NCBI GenBank assembly: GCA_947685225.1
Contig: CANTUV010000007.1
Location: 10,126,501-10,190,500 of the forward strand
Length of the DNA stretch: 64,000 nucleotides
Reading direction: 5' to 3'
DNA from: Garcia nutans
Lineage: Eukaryota; Streptophyta; Magnoliopsida; Malpighiales; Euphorbiaceae
A model generated the notes under the pieces. It saw nothing but the letters and a program-made list of their open reading frames with translations. It was not told where the DNA came from and ran no database searches. Below are positions 1 to 15,300 of the stretch, piece after piece (the first letter of the stretch is position 1; each line of letters starts with the position of its first letter). Made by a program: the position numbers and the translations under genes.

Positions 1-396
1 TGGTGGTAGTTGTCTATGGGCTATAAAGTCTTTCTCTAATCTTAAGGGACAATATTAATTTGCAAAATTTCACCAAGTACACTTGTCTTCTGTGGGCTGA
101 AAGTCTTGTAAATTGTTTCTGGAAGTAATTTTGTCAAGGACTTGTGATTGAAATTGTCTGAAATTGATTTTTTTCACCAAGTCATTTAAAAGATTAATCA
201 TCATCAGTTTTTGGCCCTTGGAATTTGACATTTGAAAGCAAGTAGATTTATTAAGTGCGGTAATATAAAGTTTGCTGTTCAACAATTTGTATTGGAATGC
301 AATCCTTCCCTTTGTAGGTAGCAGAAAATATTAGTTATTTTTATTGTGCTATTTCTTTGGATATTTATATTATGTTAATTCTAGTTAATTATACAG
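1..396 (+). other. Partial intron at the left edge
   Basis: AT-rich sequence without a convincing exon. It ends in an acceptor AG at 395-396 directly before the first recognisable exon of the large plus-strand gene, so it is read as the 3' part of an intron whose donor lies outside the window. Confidence 0.6.
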
Positions 397-3300
397 ATAT
401 TGATGGTCAACGTTATAATTTCACTTTTACATATGGATGACATCTCTCTCAATTCGATGCATTGTTCTTCACCTGGGAGCAATTCTGAATCACTTACATG
501 TCCTTGGGAGCATACTAAGGTCACCACATGTGAAGGGGGAAATGAACTGGTTATTTCTTTCACAGGATTGTTGCTTGATATCTTACGTCGCAATCTTCCA
601 CCAGGCATCACTGAAGAGCATACATTAAATGACACAATGAATTCGAGTGGAAGACAAGCCCTAGAGTGGAGAATATCTATTGCTAAACATTTTATTGAAG
701 ATTGGCAATGGCGGTTGTCAATTTTGCAGCGCCTTTTACCATTATCTGAGCGTCAGTGGAGATGGAAGGAGGCACTGACTGTTTTACGTGCGGCCCCATC
801 CAAGCTACTTAACCTGTAAATTGAGTAAATTATCTTTTGAATATTCATTAAGACATATAGTTCTCACTTGTGATGTACCATGACATGATATTGCAGAATG
901 ATTTTATAGAACTTGTTATAACTTATATTGAAGTATGAATTGGTGCATTATGCCATCAAAACTAATTCCTACATTTTTATATTGTGAGAATCATATTTTG
1001 ATCACTTACCAGGGCTGGACCGAGCCATTTTTACATAGTGTACTATTTGTGATGGAGGGACTGCATATTTTTTTTGCAGTAGATGTTCTGTCATTGAAAT
1101 TGATGCAACATGTTGTCTCTCTTTTATTCTGCAGTTGCATGCAGAGGGCAAAGTATGATATTGGGGAAGAAGCAGTTCATCGATTCGCATTGTCTGCAGA
1201 AGATAGAGCTACCCTTGAATTGGCTGAATGGGTAGATGGTGCTTTCAGAAGAGTATCTGAATCCAGATTGGTGAGTCTATAGTCTTTGACAAGTTCTAAT
1301 ATCTTATCTTTTAGGTATGAAATGCTTCGGGATGAGTACTCTATAGCCTTTTTCTTTAAGGTGTTAGAAGGCACCATTGTGTCATTTATGGCACATAAGA
1401 TTCATATTCTATTGCGATACTATTATGTTCAAGCTAGTGCTGAAAATACCATGCCATTGCTTTTATTTGTTCTAATCCCAGTTTAATCCTTCTTTATTTT
1501 GGATCAAGTCTTATCTGGGAAACTCTTCATTAATTTTCACCAAGGAATCTTCATTCCAGATCTGCTGTTGACGGTATAATATATATTGTTTCTTTACCAG
1601 GTAGAAGATGCAGTGACTCGTGCTGCTGATGGTATTTCATCAGGGCAAGACTTAGATTTTTCTTCTTTGCGTTCCCAGTTAGGTCCTTTGGCTGCAGTAA
1701 GTACTTTCTTTCCTTTGTGTCCTGTTCCCCTTTTCTCATTCGGGTAAAATAGTTGTATGGACTTACACATTTCTATTTGCTGCCAGGTTCTTCTGTGTAT
1801 TGATGTTGCTGCAACTTGTGCAAGGTCCGCCGATATGTCCCAACAACTCTTGAATCAGGTAATACTTTACCTGCCTATGAACTTGAAGCTTTTCTTGGTG
1901 CTTTAATCCTACGCTTTTATAATTAATCCTGTAATGAAAGCTTACCTTCTCACATTTGTATTGCAAGCAATGTTTACAATTTCAATTGTCTAGCTAAGGA
2001 ACATGGTTCCTTGCCATCTGTCCTAGTCCCATGAAATTTTCTGTAGTTAATTGACTCTTCAAATTTCAAGTTGAGAAATATTATTGTTAAAGATGTCCTT
2101 GTCTTACTTTCTTGATGAAGTGAAGTACAAAAACAAGTTCCCTGTGAACTACTTGGAGTATCGCAAGCTTTTTATTGGATTTAAATGCTCTTTTGTTAAG
2201 AAATCAAACATTGTTGGTTGTCCTTAGTGACCGGGACGTCTTGTGTACTTGAAGATTGCTTCAAGGTGTTCCAACTGCAGCAATTGCAATTGAATTCTGT
2301 AGTTTTCTCATTTGCCCATAGTTTTCAACTCTCTTTTTCTATCTCACACACACAAGTTTGCTTTGGTTTTTGTCCAACTCATGTAACATGATCCAGTGTT
2401 TTGATTTTGTTTTTGTGCATTTGCTTGTATCACATGCAGGCTCAAGTCATGTTATCTGAGATATATCCAGGAGGTTCTCCAAAGATGGGCTCCACTTACT
2501 GGGATCAGATCCATGAAGTGGGAATCATTTCTGTCTCACGACGTGTCCTCAAACGTCTGCATGAGTTGTTGGAACAAGTAAGTTAATTTATGGGATAAAT
2601 AGCTTTCATAATCAATGGATGTTACTTTGGCTGCTTGTTATTGTTATAACAAATGTTGCAAATTTTGTCCATATTCATTGAACTAATAGCTAAATAACAT
2701 TAAAGTTGCCAAACAGGATGTCACTTAAAATTTTCAAACCTTGATTTTGTAACAATGACACCATTCAAATTCAAATCCAGGCAAATTTGAACTAAAAGTA
2801 TGAAGTAGCTGCTCTATTTACTTTTTTTTAATGCATTTTACATGTTTACTCGACCATCATAGCCATTTTTCTCTCTCTTTCTCTCTTCTTTTAGTGCAGG
2901 TAAAAACATGAAGTTAAAAAAGGGTTTAATTACAAAAAATCCCTTAAGGTTGAGCTAATAAGCACTTTAGGCCTGAAGATTTATAATCCTTTAGTCCTTA
3001 TGTAAGGTCATCAACTTTTCAGTCAATCAAATGCTGATGTGTCCCAATTTTTTGAATTTCATGTCAAAATTACCTTCAACTTTCAAAATTTAAAATCTTC
3101 AATCTCATTATTTTCTTCATCATCTCTTTCACTCACTAAACATGCAAATCTTGAGTTGAAACCTGAGCAACCCAGATCCAGAGCATCCTCTCTTGTTGGT
3201 AAAATGGAAACATCGACTTAGGAAAAGTATCCATGTTGCAAGGCTCTCCTTATTTGCGTCTTGAAATGGGTTGGATAAGGATCTAAGAAACATTGTGGCT

Positions 3301-6300
3301 GCTCAGGCTAAATAGAGGATACAAGTTACGGACTTCTTGGTTTTCAAAATGCAATAATCAGGTTAGATTTTAGAAAGATGAAGAAAAAGTTGCAAGATGA
3401 AGGAATTGCAAACTTAGCTGTTTGTTCTTAATTGCTCAATTAAAAGAACAAATCAGAGAGACCAAATCTATTGGATTAGTGAGGGTGGCTGTGGGGGCTA
3501 GATTTGTTTAGGAGAGAGAGAGAAAGTGAGTTATTAGGTTAATTCAGAGGGCATTTCAATAATTCAATCTTATCTGGGACAACTTTATTTATGGAGTTTG
3601 GAGAAAGATTTTGAAACTGTATCTAAATTACTTACTGTCTCTAACCTTTGTCTTTTTTATTAACCAATTTTTTTTGTGTGATATTCTGTATTCCTTCAAT
3701 ATTAAAAATGTATTTAGAAAGCCTAAAACTGTTCTGTGTTAAAATTTCGACTGAAATTTGATTTAATGGTTTTATTGTTGCTAAAATCCAAATGGATTAA
3801 CTCTTAATAGGCTGATTGAAATTTGCTTTGATGGGATCTAGTGATTAGTTCAGTGACTCAAGTTGAAATTAACCTCAATTAGTACCCAGTAGTAATTCAT
3901 TGGCTCTTCTATTTATATAATCTTAATCTGTCTCTCCAAAATGTCTTCAGCACCTCTCTAAAATCGAACAACAAAGTGGTGACATTTCAAAACTTTTCAA
4001 GGACCTTTTCAACAGGGAGCATCTTCCAAGAGGAACTTGTTTCCTATCACTTTTTTTTATTGCAGCCAAGCTTTTGCTTGGCCCTTAGTGGATGAGATGA
4101 ATATGGATGCTTCTAAACATAAGAAGGCAAGGCATTGGTTCTTCAAAGTATAAGAAATGGTGGAATTGATGTTATAGCTGAAACTATGTTTATTAATTAG
4201 TTATTTGACCTTTGTGACGATTGAAATGGAAATGAAATGTCAAGCACAGCCTTCCATGTCCCATTGTAATCTAGTACTTCTACTTGCTTTATAGAAGGCC
4301 AACAATCCAATGCTATCCACAGAAGCACCATCTACCATCCTTGGAGAGAGTTGTATGGATGTTGTTCTTCCTGATCCTCATAGTTTTACTTTATGGACGA
4401 TTTAGTGTATTCATGCTGAAATAATTTCCTTTTAGTTGATTCCATGACTTGGTATTTTCTTTCAGGATGATAATCCTGGCCTCCAAGCAATTTTGTCCGG
4501 AGAGATTATTATATCAACATCAAAAGAATTGATTCCTCAGGGGCAAAAGGAACGTGCCCTTGCTATGCTTCATCAGATGATTGAAGATGCTCACAAGGGC
4601 AAGAGGCAGTTTCTGAGTGGTATCCTTTTGTCTTAAATTGCTTTTGTGCAAAGGATATTTACACCTTGTTATTATTATGATATTGTAGTTGTTCCTGCAG
4701 TTCTGATTATTTCTGTCCCATAAAATCTAGGTAAGATTCATAACCTTGCTAGAGCTATTGCTGATGAAGAAACAGAGGTAAATTTGATAAAAGGTGATCA
4801 CCAATATATAAAGCGGAAAGTTTTAGCTGATCTTGATAAGGATGGGGTTCTTGGGCTTGGGTTGAAAGTTATCAAACAGATGCCAATAAGTTCAGCAGCT
4901 GGAAAAATTAACGCACAGGCTGTTGGTTATGATATAAAGGATACTGGGAAGAGATTTCTTGGCTCCTTAAGTGCAAAGCCTACAACATATCTATCACAAT
5001 TTATTCTCCATATTGCTGCAATCGGTGACATAGTTGATGGGACTGATACAACCCATGATTTCAACTTTTTCTCTCTTGTTTATGAGTGGCCTAAAGATGT
5101 AAGCTCTTCTACCATCTTTACTGAAGATTCTCTTATTTTTGGTCAAATTATTGATCTCAACTTTTCATACTGTATCTATTCCTTTGTTATAATTTTTGGG
5201 CTTAATGAAGTCTTGAGTATGTGGGAAACATCATAGAACTCTAATAACAGTCACTAGACAAGTGAAATCTTGTATCAGTTACTTTGTAGGACATAACAGG
5301 CAACCACACATCACCATCAATGTGAAACTGATGAAATTGTGTAAATTTGTTTGGTACAATCTATCTTGGTGGGAATACTTACCATGACTTTTATACAAGG
5401 GTCATGGAACTTGCTGAGAAATTGTGATCTTGTCCTACCTATTTGACTGATCTTCATAATGGTTTGGGGTCAACGTTTTACGGAAATGCATGATTCTGAC
5501 AATTATTAGTAGTAAAATGATACTAATATGGTACATAAGATAAACCTCCTCCATTTTATACTTTGGTGACACCATCCAGTGAATTCTTCTTCACTATTTT
5601 TAATGGTATCAGCCAATATTTATAATCCAATTGAGGAAATTCATTCTCGTTTTCTCCATGTTGAAAGGATTCATTGTTTTAACTAAGAAATTTATGTGTT
5701 GCAAAACAACATATCATCTCAATTCTTAAATTGGCATGGAAACTAATTCTCTCTCTTTTTTTTATTTGCATTTTATAGTTCAAGGGGCTTAAAACTGAGC
5801 ATCTCATTTTAGCTTACCTTTATTTCCACCTCATTAGAGATGTAATCACACTTTCCCATTATGTTTTGCAGCTTCTAACTCGTCTCGTCTTTGACCGAGG
5901 TAGCACTGATGCAGCAGGAAAGGTAGCCGAAATTATGTGTGCTGATTTTGTACATGAAGTTATATCAGCATGTGTACCTCCTGTTTATCCGCCACGATCT
6001 GGTTATGGATGGGCATGCATTCCTATTGTTCCCACATGCCCTAAAAGTGGTTCAGACAATAAATTGTTTTCCCCTTCCTCTAAAGAAGCTAAGCCTAATT
6101 GCTATAGTCGCTCCTCGGCAACTCCTGGACTCCCTTTATACCCTCTCCAGTTGGATATTGTTAAACACTTGGTTAAAATATCTCCAGTGAGGGCTGTGTT
6201 AGCATGTGTTTTTGGGAGTGGCATCTTAAATAGTGGCAGTGAATATTCTATATTTAGTTCTTTGGATGATGGATTATTGCTAGCATCTGACACTGACCGG

Positions 6301-9300
6301 CTGTTTTATGAATTTGCCCTCGATCAATCTGAAAGGTAACCTACATGCTTCTAGCAATGGAAACACTGCTATAACTCCATATCACGATTGTCTATTTCTT
6401 TAATTATTAATTTACTTTTGCTAACATTAATAGGTTTCCAACTTTGAACCGATGGATACAAATGCAGACTAACCGCCACAGAGTTTCAGAATTTGCTGTA
6501 AAATCTAAGCAAAAAGCTAATGATGGTGAGGTTAAAGCTGATTCAAGAACTGCTGTTAAGAGACTTCGAGAGCATGATAGTGATACTGAATCAGAAGTGG
6601 ATGACATTGTTGGTAGCAGTAATATTTCAACAGCTTTGCCAGACCTCAGCAGTCAAGGTGGTGCAGCTTCTGATCCACAGCAGGATTCCTCAAAATCTGA
6701 TACTGTTGAAGTTGATAGTATAGTGTATCTTTCCTTGGATTGGGAGAATGAAGAACCCTATGAGAAAGCTGTAGAGCGGTATTACTTTCTTTCTTGTTTT
6801 AAGTATTTCTGTCCCTTTTATTTGTGGAGTTAGGATCATTGTAGTTCTCCTTTTGTTGTCATTTTATTTGAGCATGTATGAACTTCCATTTTTGAGCTAA
6901 GGAATGAAAAATGAAAGAGGAAGTCTGGTGTTTGAGAAAGAATACAAGGGGAAGACTATCCATAAGCTCTTAAGAAACTGCTTGTAGTTTTCTATGCCCT
7001 AGGAATTTCTTTCATGTAAAAGTTTACTGGTTCTTTAGGTTTGATTTAGTTGAGATAGGCACAATAAGCAACCACTGATTTGTGGTCCTGGCATAGTGGG
7101 TTCTTGGAGGGAGAATGTGAAGGTAGCTGACGCTTGTATTTTTGCTTGTGGGTGCTTTTGAGACTTGAATTTGCACCCTGGTGTTTGCAAGCCGAAGACG
7201 CAGCATCTTGGAAAAAAATAAAAGTAAAAATAAAAGTAAAAATAAAAGTAAAAATAAAAATAAAAATAAAAATAAAAATAAAAATAAAAATAAAAATAAA
7301 AATAAAAATACCCTTTTTAGTAATGCCCTTTTCAACAAATTGCTCCCACCATATCTTCTTCACTTCTTATTTGGTTTTGCTTCTTGCCCCTTACTGGTAA
7401 TCTTTTGTACAGATTGATTGCTGAAGGTAAACTAATGGATGCTCTTGCACTTTCTGATCGCTTTTTGTGTGATGGAGCTTCAGACCAGTTACTTCAGCTA
7501 CTCATTGAACGTGGAGAAGAAAACCATCCAATATCTGGACGTTCTCAAGGTTATGGAGGTCAAAGCATCTGGAGCAATAGCTGGCAGTATTGCCTGCGCT
7601 TGAAGAACAAACAATTGGCAGCTAGACTTGCACTCAAGTATGTGAACTCATCTGAGTTTTTTCACTTTATTATCATTACAAATACTTTAAAGATTAGAAA
7701 AATACACAAGGATAAATGTTTGTAGTGCACTAAGGACGATATATCTTTGTTCCTGAATTCATTTTTGATCTCTCTCTCTCTCTCTCTGCGCTGATTGTGT
7801 GTAACTTTTTAATGGGGGAGGGGGAAGGGGACAATGTTTTATTTTTATTAACTAAAATTGCAGTTTGAAACTAAAAAGAATAACTCCTTCGGATGGCAAG
7901 CTTTGACATTATGGTCATGTTTACTTACAGAATTGGAGTAATTTTTTACAATTTTTTTTTCAAGAAAATGGAAAAACAGAGTTTTGTACTCAAATGCAGT
8001 ACTTTTCCAAATAAAGAACTGAAAAATCAACTTTTCCCAGTTTTCCAAGATATGACTTCTGGAAAATAAGTTTAAGCTGTTTTCCATTGGTTTCTTTTAT
8101 AATAAGTAGCTAGTTTTCCAAATGAAAAACAGACTTCTCTATAGTGGTATAATTTTTATGGCTTTGGAGCCTCACTTTCATACTTCTTTTATTATTATTA
8201 TTATTATTATTTATTTTGTCATTTCTTTACTTTGCTTTCCACTGGATTCTTGAGCTGCCTGGTTGGCATGCAAATGCAACTCCAATATGAGCATTTGTTA
8301 CATTGTTTATTGTTATTATGGCTTTTATATTGTCCTTTTGGAAGTGGATATTTGTCGAGTGTTGACCTTATTGAATTGTTTTTGTAGCCTATTTCATCAA
8401 AATCTCAATTTATTTTTTTCACCTAATAAGCACTGTTAAGATTTGTCTTTTGAGGAGCATTACGTGTGTGCAAAGTCTAAAGAGACATCTGTTGGTTTAA
8501 AATGTAGAGGTCTTGGTGTGTTAAAGTTATTCGGAATTGCACATTTTTATCCTCTGTCATAGTCTTTGGATGGAAAGAAATGCTTGTATCTTAATTCTAG
8601 AAAATCAGTGTTTGTCCTCCATCTTTTCTGTGGGACAAGATGGTAAGTTTGGCTTGTAAATGGGTGTACACTTACAGAGCCTCTTTGGAGAGTTTCATAA
8701 GTTTTACCCAATTATATGGTGTTGTTGTTTAGCTAGTTTTTATGTTATCTTCAGTAGTTGGTCGTTCAGTGTTTAGGAGGATGCTTTGTTCTCTACTGTG
8801 TACTCCCTGTTGTTCTTCTTTGTAAAATTTCTTTCCTATATATAAATATACTGTGTGCCTGCACCTACAGTACTTACGCATAGAACAAGTTTTCTCCTAG
8901 GTATATGCATTGGTGGGAACTTGATGCCTCTCTAGATGTACTCACCATGTGCAGCTGCCACCTGCCAGAAAGCGATCCAGTTAGAGATGAGGTATTAGTT
9001 TATCTGTTTATGCATACTTTATTTGTGTTTGCCTTTTAATTATGCTGAGGATTGTCTACATAATTTATTTGTGGTTTGCCTTTTAATTATGCTGAGGTTT
9101 GTCTTTCTTCTGTTATAATTGATAGATTCCTTTCTTTTGCCGTGAATGCAACTTAGTTTGATGTTTATGTTTTTTATGGAATGTCATTATTCTATATTAG
9201 GTCTTGCAAATGAGACAAGCTCTGCAGAGGTACAGTCATATACTGAGTGCAGATGACCATTATAGCAGCTGGCAAGAGGTCATAACTCTTTCTCTCCTTT

Positions 9301-12300
9301 TCTGGATGAAACAGAAAAAATAAAAATTGTTGATAAAATGAGCCCGTTTTATTTCTTTCAATAGTTAATTAATAATTTATGATTCATTGGAAATGTCAGG
9401 TTGAAGCAGAGTGTAAGGTAGATCCTGAAGGGTTAGCACTTAGATTAGCTGGGAAAGGAGCTGTTTCTGCTGCTCTTGAAGTGGCTGAGAGTGCAGGATT
9501 ATCAATAGATTTGCGCAGAGAACTACAGGGTCGGCAACTTGTAAAGCTTCTTACTGCAGATCCTCTCAATGGTGGAGGTCCTGCAGAAGCTTCTCGCTTT
9601 CTTTCTTCACTACGTGATTCTGATGATGCTTTACCAGTTGCAATGGGGGCAATGCAGCTATTACCAAACCTACGATCAAAGCAACTTCTTGTAACTAATA
9701 TTTGTTTGCTTTGTTATGATTCAATATATATGCACTTTTTCAATTTGAAGCTTTGTGTTCACAGTTTAGTTTTATTTATTTATGAAGGTCCATTTCTTCC
9801 TGAAACGGAGGGATGGGAATCTATCAGATGTTGAGGTTGCCCGTCTCAACTCATGGGCCTTAGGACTCCGTGTTCTTGCTTCCTTACCATTGCCGTGGCA
9901 GCAAAGATGCTCTTCCCTACATGAACACCCACAGCTAATAGTGGAGGCTCTACTGATGAGGAAACAGCTACAATCTGCAGCTATGGTATTATAAACTTAT
10001 TTACTAGTTTGCTGTCTTCAGTTGCTTTCGTGTTTTTTGTTAATTCATATACATACAGCTCTGATGATCATCTATCACTGCATGAAAGTCCTGATGCTCA
10101 TGGCTCCTTATGTTGCATTTAGATAAGGTCGTTCTGTTTTGGGTAGTAAATAGTCTTTGTATTTCCTTCAACACCCTGAGCATGTTTTTTGCATTATATC
10201 TGTGAACAGATCCTAAAAGAATTCCCATCATTGAGAGAAAATAGTGTCATTACTTCATATGCTGCGAAAGCTATTGCTGTCAGTATAAGTTTTCCCTCCA
10301 GAGAACCACGGATTTCTGTGACTGGAGCAAGACCAAAACCCAAAACAAGAACAGGTGCGCCTGTGAGGTCATCTTTTAGTAGCAGTTTAAGTAACTTGCA
10401 TAAAGAGGCTCGTAGAGCTTTTTCTTGGGCCCCAAAAAATACTGGAGACAAAAATGCTTCCAAAGATGTATATCGAAAAAGAAAGAGTTCTGGATTGCCT
10501 GCATCTGAAAGAGTTGCTTGGGAGGCAATGGCTGGAGTCCGAGAGGATCAGGTTTCGTTATATTCTGCTGATGGACAGGAACGGCTTCCTTCTGTTTTTA
10601 TTGCTGAGGAATGGATGTTAACTGGTGATGCTAGTAAAGATGATGCTGTTCGTGCAGCACACCGATATGAAAGTGCCCCTGACATTATACTTTTTAAGGT
10701 ATACTTGTGGATACTGCTAATATTTTTTTTGAAGTAATTTTTGCAAATTCGAACAGAACTATATATGTATGATGAAATTAAATCCCTAACAATTGACAGT
10801 GGAAAAACTCGATGGTCCCTCTGTCCAGAGGTTGAAATCCATCACAGTTTTGATGGTGCATGATGAACCTACTATTTTTGTGCCAATTTCTACCAAATAT
10901 TGAATTGACGCAAGCATGCAAAAAAAAATCTGCAAATTTATTGGTCATTTATTGCGGAATAAATTATTATCTTGAATCGTCCTCCTATGGCAAAAGCATT
11001 ATAAGACTTTGCCAAGTTGTCCTGTGATAATTTGGCTTGTACGTGCACATGTTCCCTACATGTGCAATGATCTAATTTCATTGCATTGACTATTTCTTTT
11101 TCATTTATGTTTTATCCTCTGATGATTTCAATTTTTTTTGCTTTTAGGCTCTACTTTCATTGTGCTTTGATGATTTGGTGTCTGCCAAAAGTGCTTTGGA
11201 CTTATGTATGACTCAGATGAAGAATGTGTTGAGCTCACAACAATTACCGGAGAATGTTTCCATGGAAACAATTGGTCGGGCATATCATGCCACTGAGACA
11301 TTTGTACAGGTATACACACTGGCAATGCTTGTAGTTTGCATAAGAATAAGATGGTAATAAATTTTTCCAATAATGATTATTAGAAGTGTCATGTGAACAA
11401 AGGGGATAGCCAGTAGTTATGCTTTCTGTGCATTCACAAGATATGGATCACTGTTTAGTTAATTGTTTTGGATGAAACATGATTTTCAAAGAAGTTAAAA
11501 TTATCCTTATTGCATGTACAGGGGCTACTGTATGCTAAATCTCTTTTGAGGAAACTTGTTGGGGGTAGTGAACCGTCTAGTAATTCTGAAAGAGGTAGGG
11601 ATGTGGATGATGCATCTTCAGATGCTGGCAGCTCTAGTGTTGGTAGTCAGCTCACAGATGAGCTCTCTGAAATATTGTCACAGGCAGACATTTGGCTAGG
11701 GCTTGCTGAGTTGCTTCAAAGCCTCTTGGGGTCAGGAATTGCTGCTTCTCTTGATGATATTGCTGATAAAGAGTCATCTGCCTGTCTCCGTGACAGGCTG
11801 ATTGTTGAAGAACGGTACAGTATGGCTGTGTACACCTGCAGGAAGTGTAAGGTAAATTCCATATCTAGATCAATGGTGCTTCTCTGTTTTGCTTATATTG
11901 TGTTAGTTTTAAAATTAGAGAGAATAATTCTCATTCATTTCTATGTCACAATTACTCCAAATGCAATAGGTTTTTATACACAAAAAAAGTATAGCTAGCT
12001 TTAATTATTTAATCCTACAATAAGCCCACTAAGCCTTACAGCTAATAGTTCACCTTATGCAATAATTAGATTCTTGTACAACTACTAATCACTAGCCATT
12101 GTCTGCCAACACTCCCTTTCAAGTTGGTGCAAAAATATTACACATGCCTAACTTGCAAATTAAAATGTGAAAATTTCTGTATGTCAGCAAGTTGTTCGTC
12201 CGATTATATATGAAATAGATTTAGAGAACCATCAATCAATTTTTCTTTTATGAAATATCGATTTATTTCAATGTGTTTTGTGCGGTCATGTTGAACTGGG

Positions 12301-15300
12301 TTATTAGCTATGCTGATGGCAGCCTTATTGTCACAAAACATGGACAAATTGTCTTCACTAAACAATTTTAATTCCTTTAGTAACTTTCGCAGCCATAGTA
12401 ATTCACAAATACCTTGTGTCAGAGCTCTGTATTCTGCCTCTGCACTTGATCGAGAGACCACGTTTTGCTTTTTACTCATCTAAGTAACTAAGTTTCCACC
12501 CACAATAGTGCAGTAGCCAGAGGTTGATCTCCTATCATCAAGAGATCCAACCCAATCTGCATCAGTAAAAGCTTCAATTTGAAGGTGACCATTTTTTAAA
12601 AAAAGAAGACCTTTTCCAGGAGCAGACTTAAGATATCGCAGAATGCGGAAGATTGCTTGTAAATGAGACTCACGAGGATCATGCATATATTGGCTGACCG
12701 CACTAACTGCATAAGCTATGTCCGATCTAGTGTGTGATAGATAAATTAATCTTCCAACCAATCTCTGATATTTTCCCATGTCAACTGAAGTCCTTATTCC
12801 TGTTTGTAGCTTATGGTTACTTTCATTGGGAGAATCTACTGGCTTACAACCCAACATACCTGTTTCTTGTATAAGATCCAAGATATATTTTCTTTGTGAG
12901 ATAAAGATTCCCCTTTTTGATCTAGCCACTTCAATTCCTAGGAAATATTGCAGTTTTTCTAGGTCTTTGATCTTGAATTCCTGGGTCAGAAGCTTCTTTA
13001 GTCGATCTACTTCTTCTCTATCATCTCTAGTTACCACAATATCATTAACATAGACAATAAGTAGAGTAATCTTGCCCTTAGAGTGTTTAATGAACAAGGT
13101 GTGATAATCATTACTCTGTTGGTATCCAAAGGAAACCATGGCTTTACTGAACCTGTCAAACCATGCTTTAGGAGACCGTTTTAGTCCATATAGAGCTTTC
13201 TTAAGTCTACATACCTTTCCTTATGTTTCTTTACTCTCAAAATCTAGAGGAATTTCCATATAGACTTTTTCCTCCGAATCTCCATGAAGAAAAGCATTTT
13301 TTACATTAAATTGATGTAAGTCCCAATCAAGATTAGCTGCAGAAGTTAACAGTATTCTGATGGTATTCATTTTAGCAGCTGGGGTAAATGTCTCCTAATA
13401 GTATACTCCATAGGTCTGAGTAAATTTTTTAGCCACAAGTCTAGCCTTGTATCTTTCGCTTGAACCATCAGCTTTGTGCTTTACAGTAAATATCCACTTG
13501 CAGCCAATCAATTTCTTTTCAAAAAGAGAAGTAACAAGTTCCTAAGTTCCATTCTTTGTAAGGACATCCATTTCTTCAACCATTGCTTCCTTCCATTTGG
13601 GATCACTGAAAGTCTCTCTCCAATCTTGGGGAATAAATACAGAAGCAACAGACAAGACAAAAACTCTATAGGAAGAAGACAATGAGTTATATGAAACAAA
13701 ATTAGATATAGGATGTTTAATACATAACCTAACTCCTTTCCTATTGACAATTGGCTGATCTAAATCATCAAATGAGTGAGAAAGTTGAGAGGACTCACCA
13801 GAAGGATCTAAAGAATTTTCAGGATGTGGGAGTGACTCTTAATGTGGTACAGACTGCATGATGGCATTCTTTGTTTTATTTCTCCTTGAATATCTCCTTA
13901 AATCAGGTATATTCAAACGCCCAACATTGTCCTTTTGAATTAAAATATCTTCCCCCCGAATAGGCTGATCTTCAAAAATAAATTTATCAAGAGTGACCAA
14001 ATTAGGACTCTCCTCTTCTTTCTCACTCTCCCCCTGAAGAGGATATTGAGGAAAACTAAAGTACGGCTCAGATTCTCTGAAAATGACATCCATACTAACA
14101 AAGCATTTCCTAGAGGGAGGGTGATAGCACTTATATCCCTTTTGAGTAAAAGGGTATCCAACAAATACACATTTAAGAGTCCTGGGTTCTAATTTCTCAA
14201 CATTTCTAGCATGAACAAAACAAACACACTCAAATACTTTTGGAGGAACAATGTAAGAATTTTTTCCTTGCAAAACCTCTAAAAGACTTTTAAAAGTGAG
14301 TATTTTAAGAGGCATCCTATTTATAAGATAAATTGCTGTTAGGATTGCATCTCCCCAATAAGGTTTTGGAAGATTCATGGTGAACATAAGAGCTCGAGCT
14401 ACTTCTAAAATATGTCTATTTTTTCTTTTGGCAGCACCATTTTGGGCACTAGTGTAAGCACAACTAGTTTGATGTATTATCCCATTGGACTCTAGATAAG
14501 TATGAAATAGCCCATCCATATATTCCTTTCCATTATCTGTCCTAAGGATTTTAATTTTAGCGTCAAATTGGGTTCCGATCATCTTATGAAAAGATTGAAA
14601 GCAAGAAAATACATCACTTTCGCCTTCAATAGGTATATCCAAGTTATTCTGGTACAACAATCAATAAAAGTAACAAATCACCTATGATCAGTTAATGAAG
14701 TGTTTTGAGTGGGTTCCGTCCCCAAAAATCAGAATGAATAGTCATAAAAGGAATTGTACTTCTATTATTATTCAAAGGATATGAATTTCTTCTATGCTTA
14801 GCAAATTCACAAGCATCACAAAACAAGAGTCAAATGAAATCCCTTTAAACACATTTGAGAATTTTTTTTCTAAGACAAAAAAAGATGGATGCCCTAATTG
14901 CCTATGCAATTGTAATATTTCTTATTTAAAATCCTTATTTCTGCCAAAAATTGCGTGATTTATACCAAAATCAGAATTGGGACTTCCATCCAAAATGTAT
15001 AAGCCATCCTGCAGTCTACCACTGTCAATCTTCCCTGTTTGCAAATCCTGAAAGACACAATGGTTTGGAAAAAACTCAATTTTACAATTAAGAGTTTTAG
15101 CAATTGAACTGACAGATAAAAGATTAACAGGAAAACGAGACACATGAAGGACAAAAGATAATTTAATATTTGGAATACAATTAATAGAACCTGTTCCCGA
15201 TACAAGAGTTACAGAACCATCTGCTATTTTGACATTATTTCCTTTTGGACACGAGGAATAGGTTTGAAATCTTCTTAAAGAGCCTGTCATATTTATATTT

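Noticed and set aside
2931..3600. Possible non-autonomous DNA transposon in intron 5
   Set aside because: The left end resembles common plant transposon termini, but I found no matching inverted terminus or target duplication.
7024..7417. Long open frames on both strands through the TAAAAA repeat
   Set aside because: They are translations of a microsatellite (runs of K/N/I or F/L/I) inside an intron and have no homology.
12778..13685. Plus-strand open frames inside the copia element
   Set aside because: They are mirror images of the minus-strand integrase/RT coding sequence.
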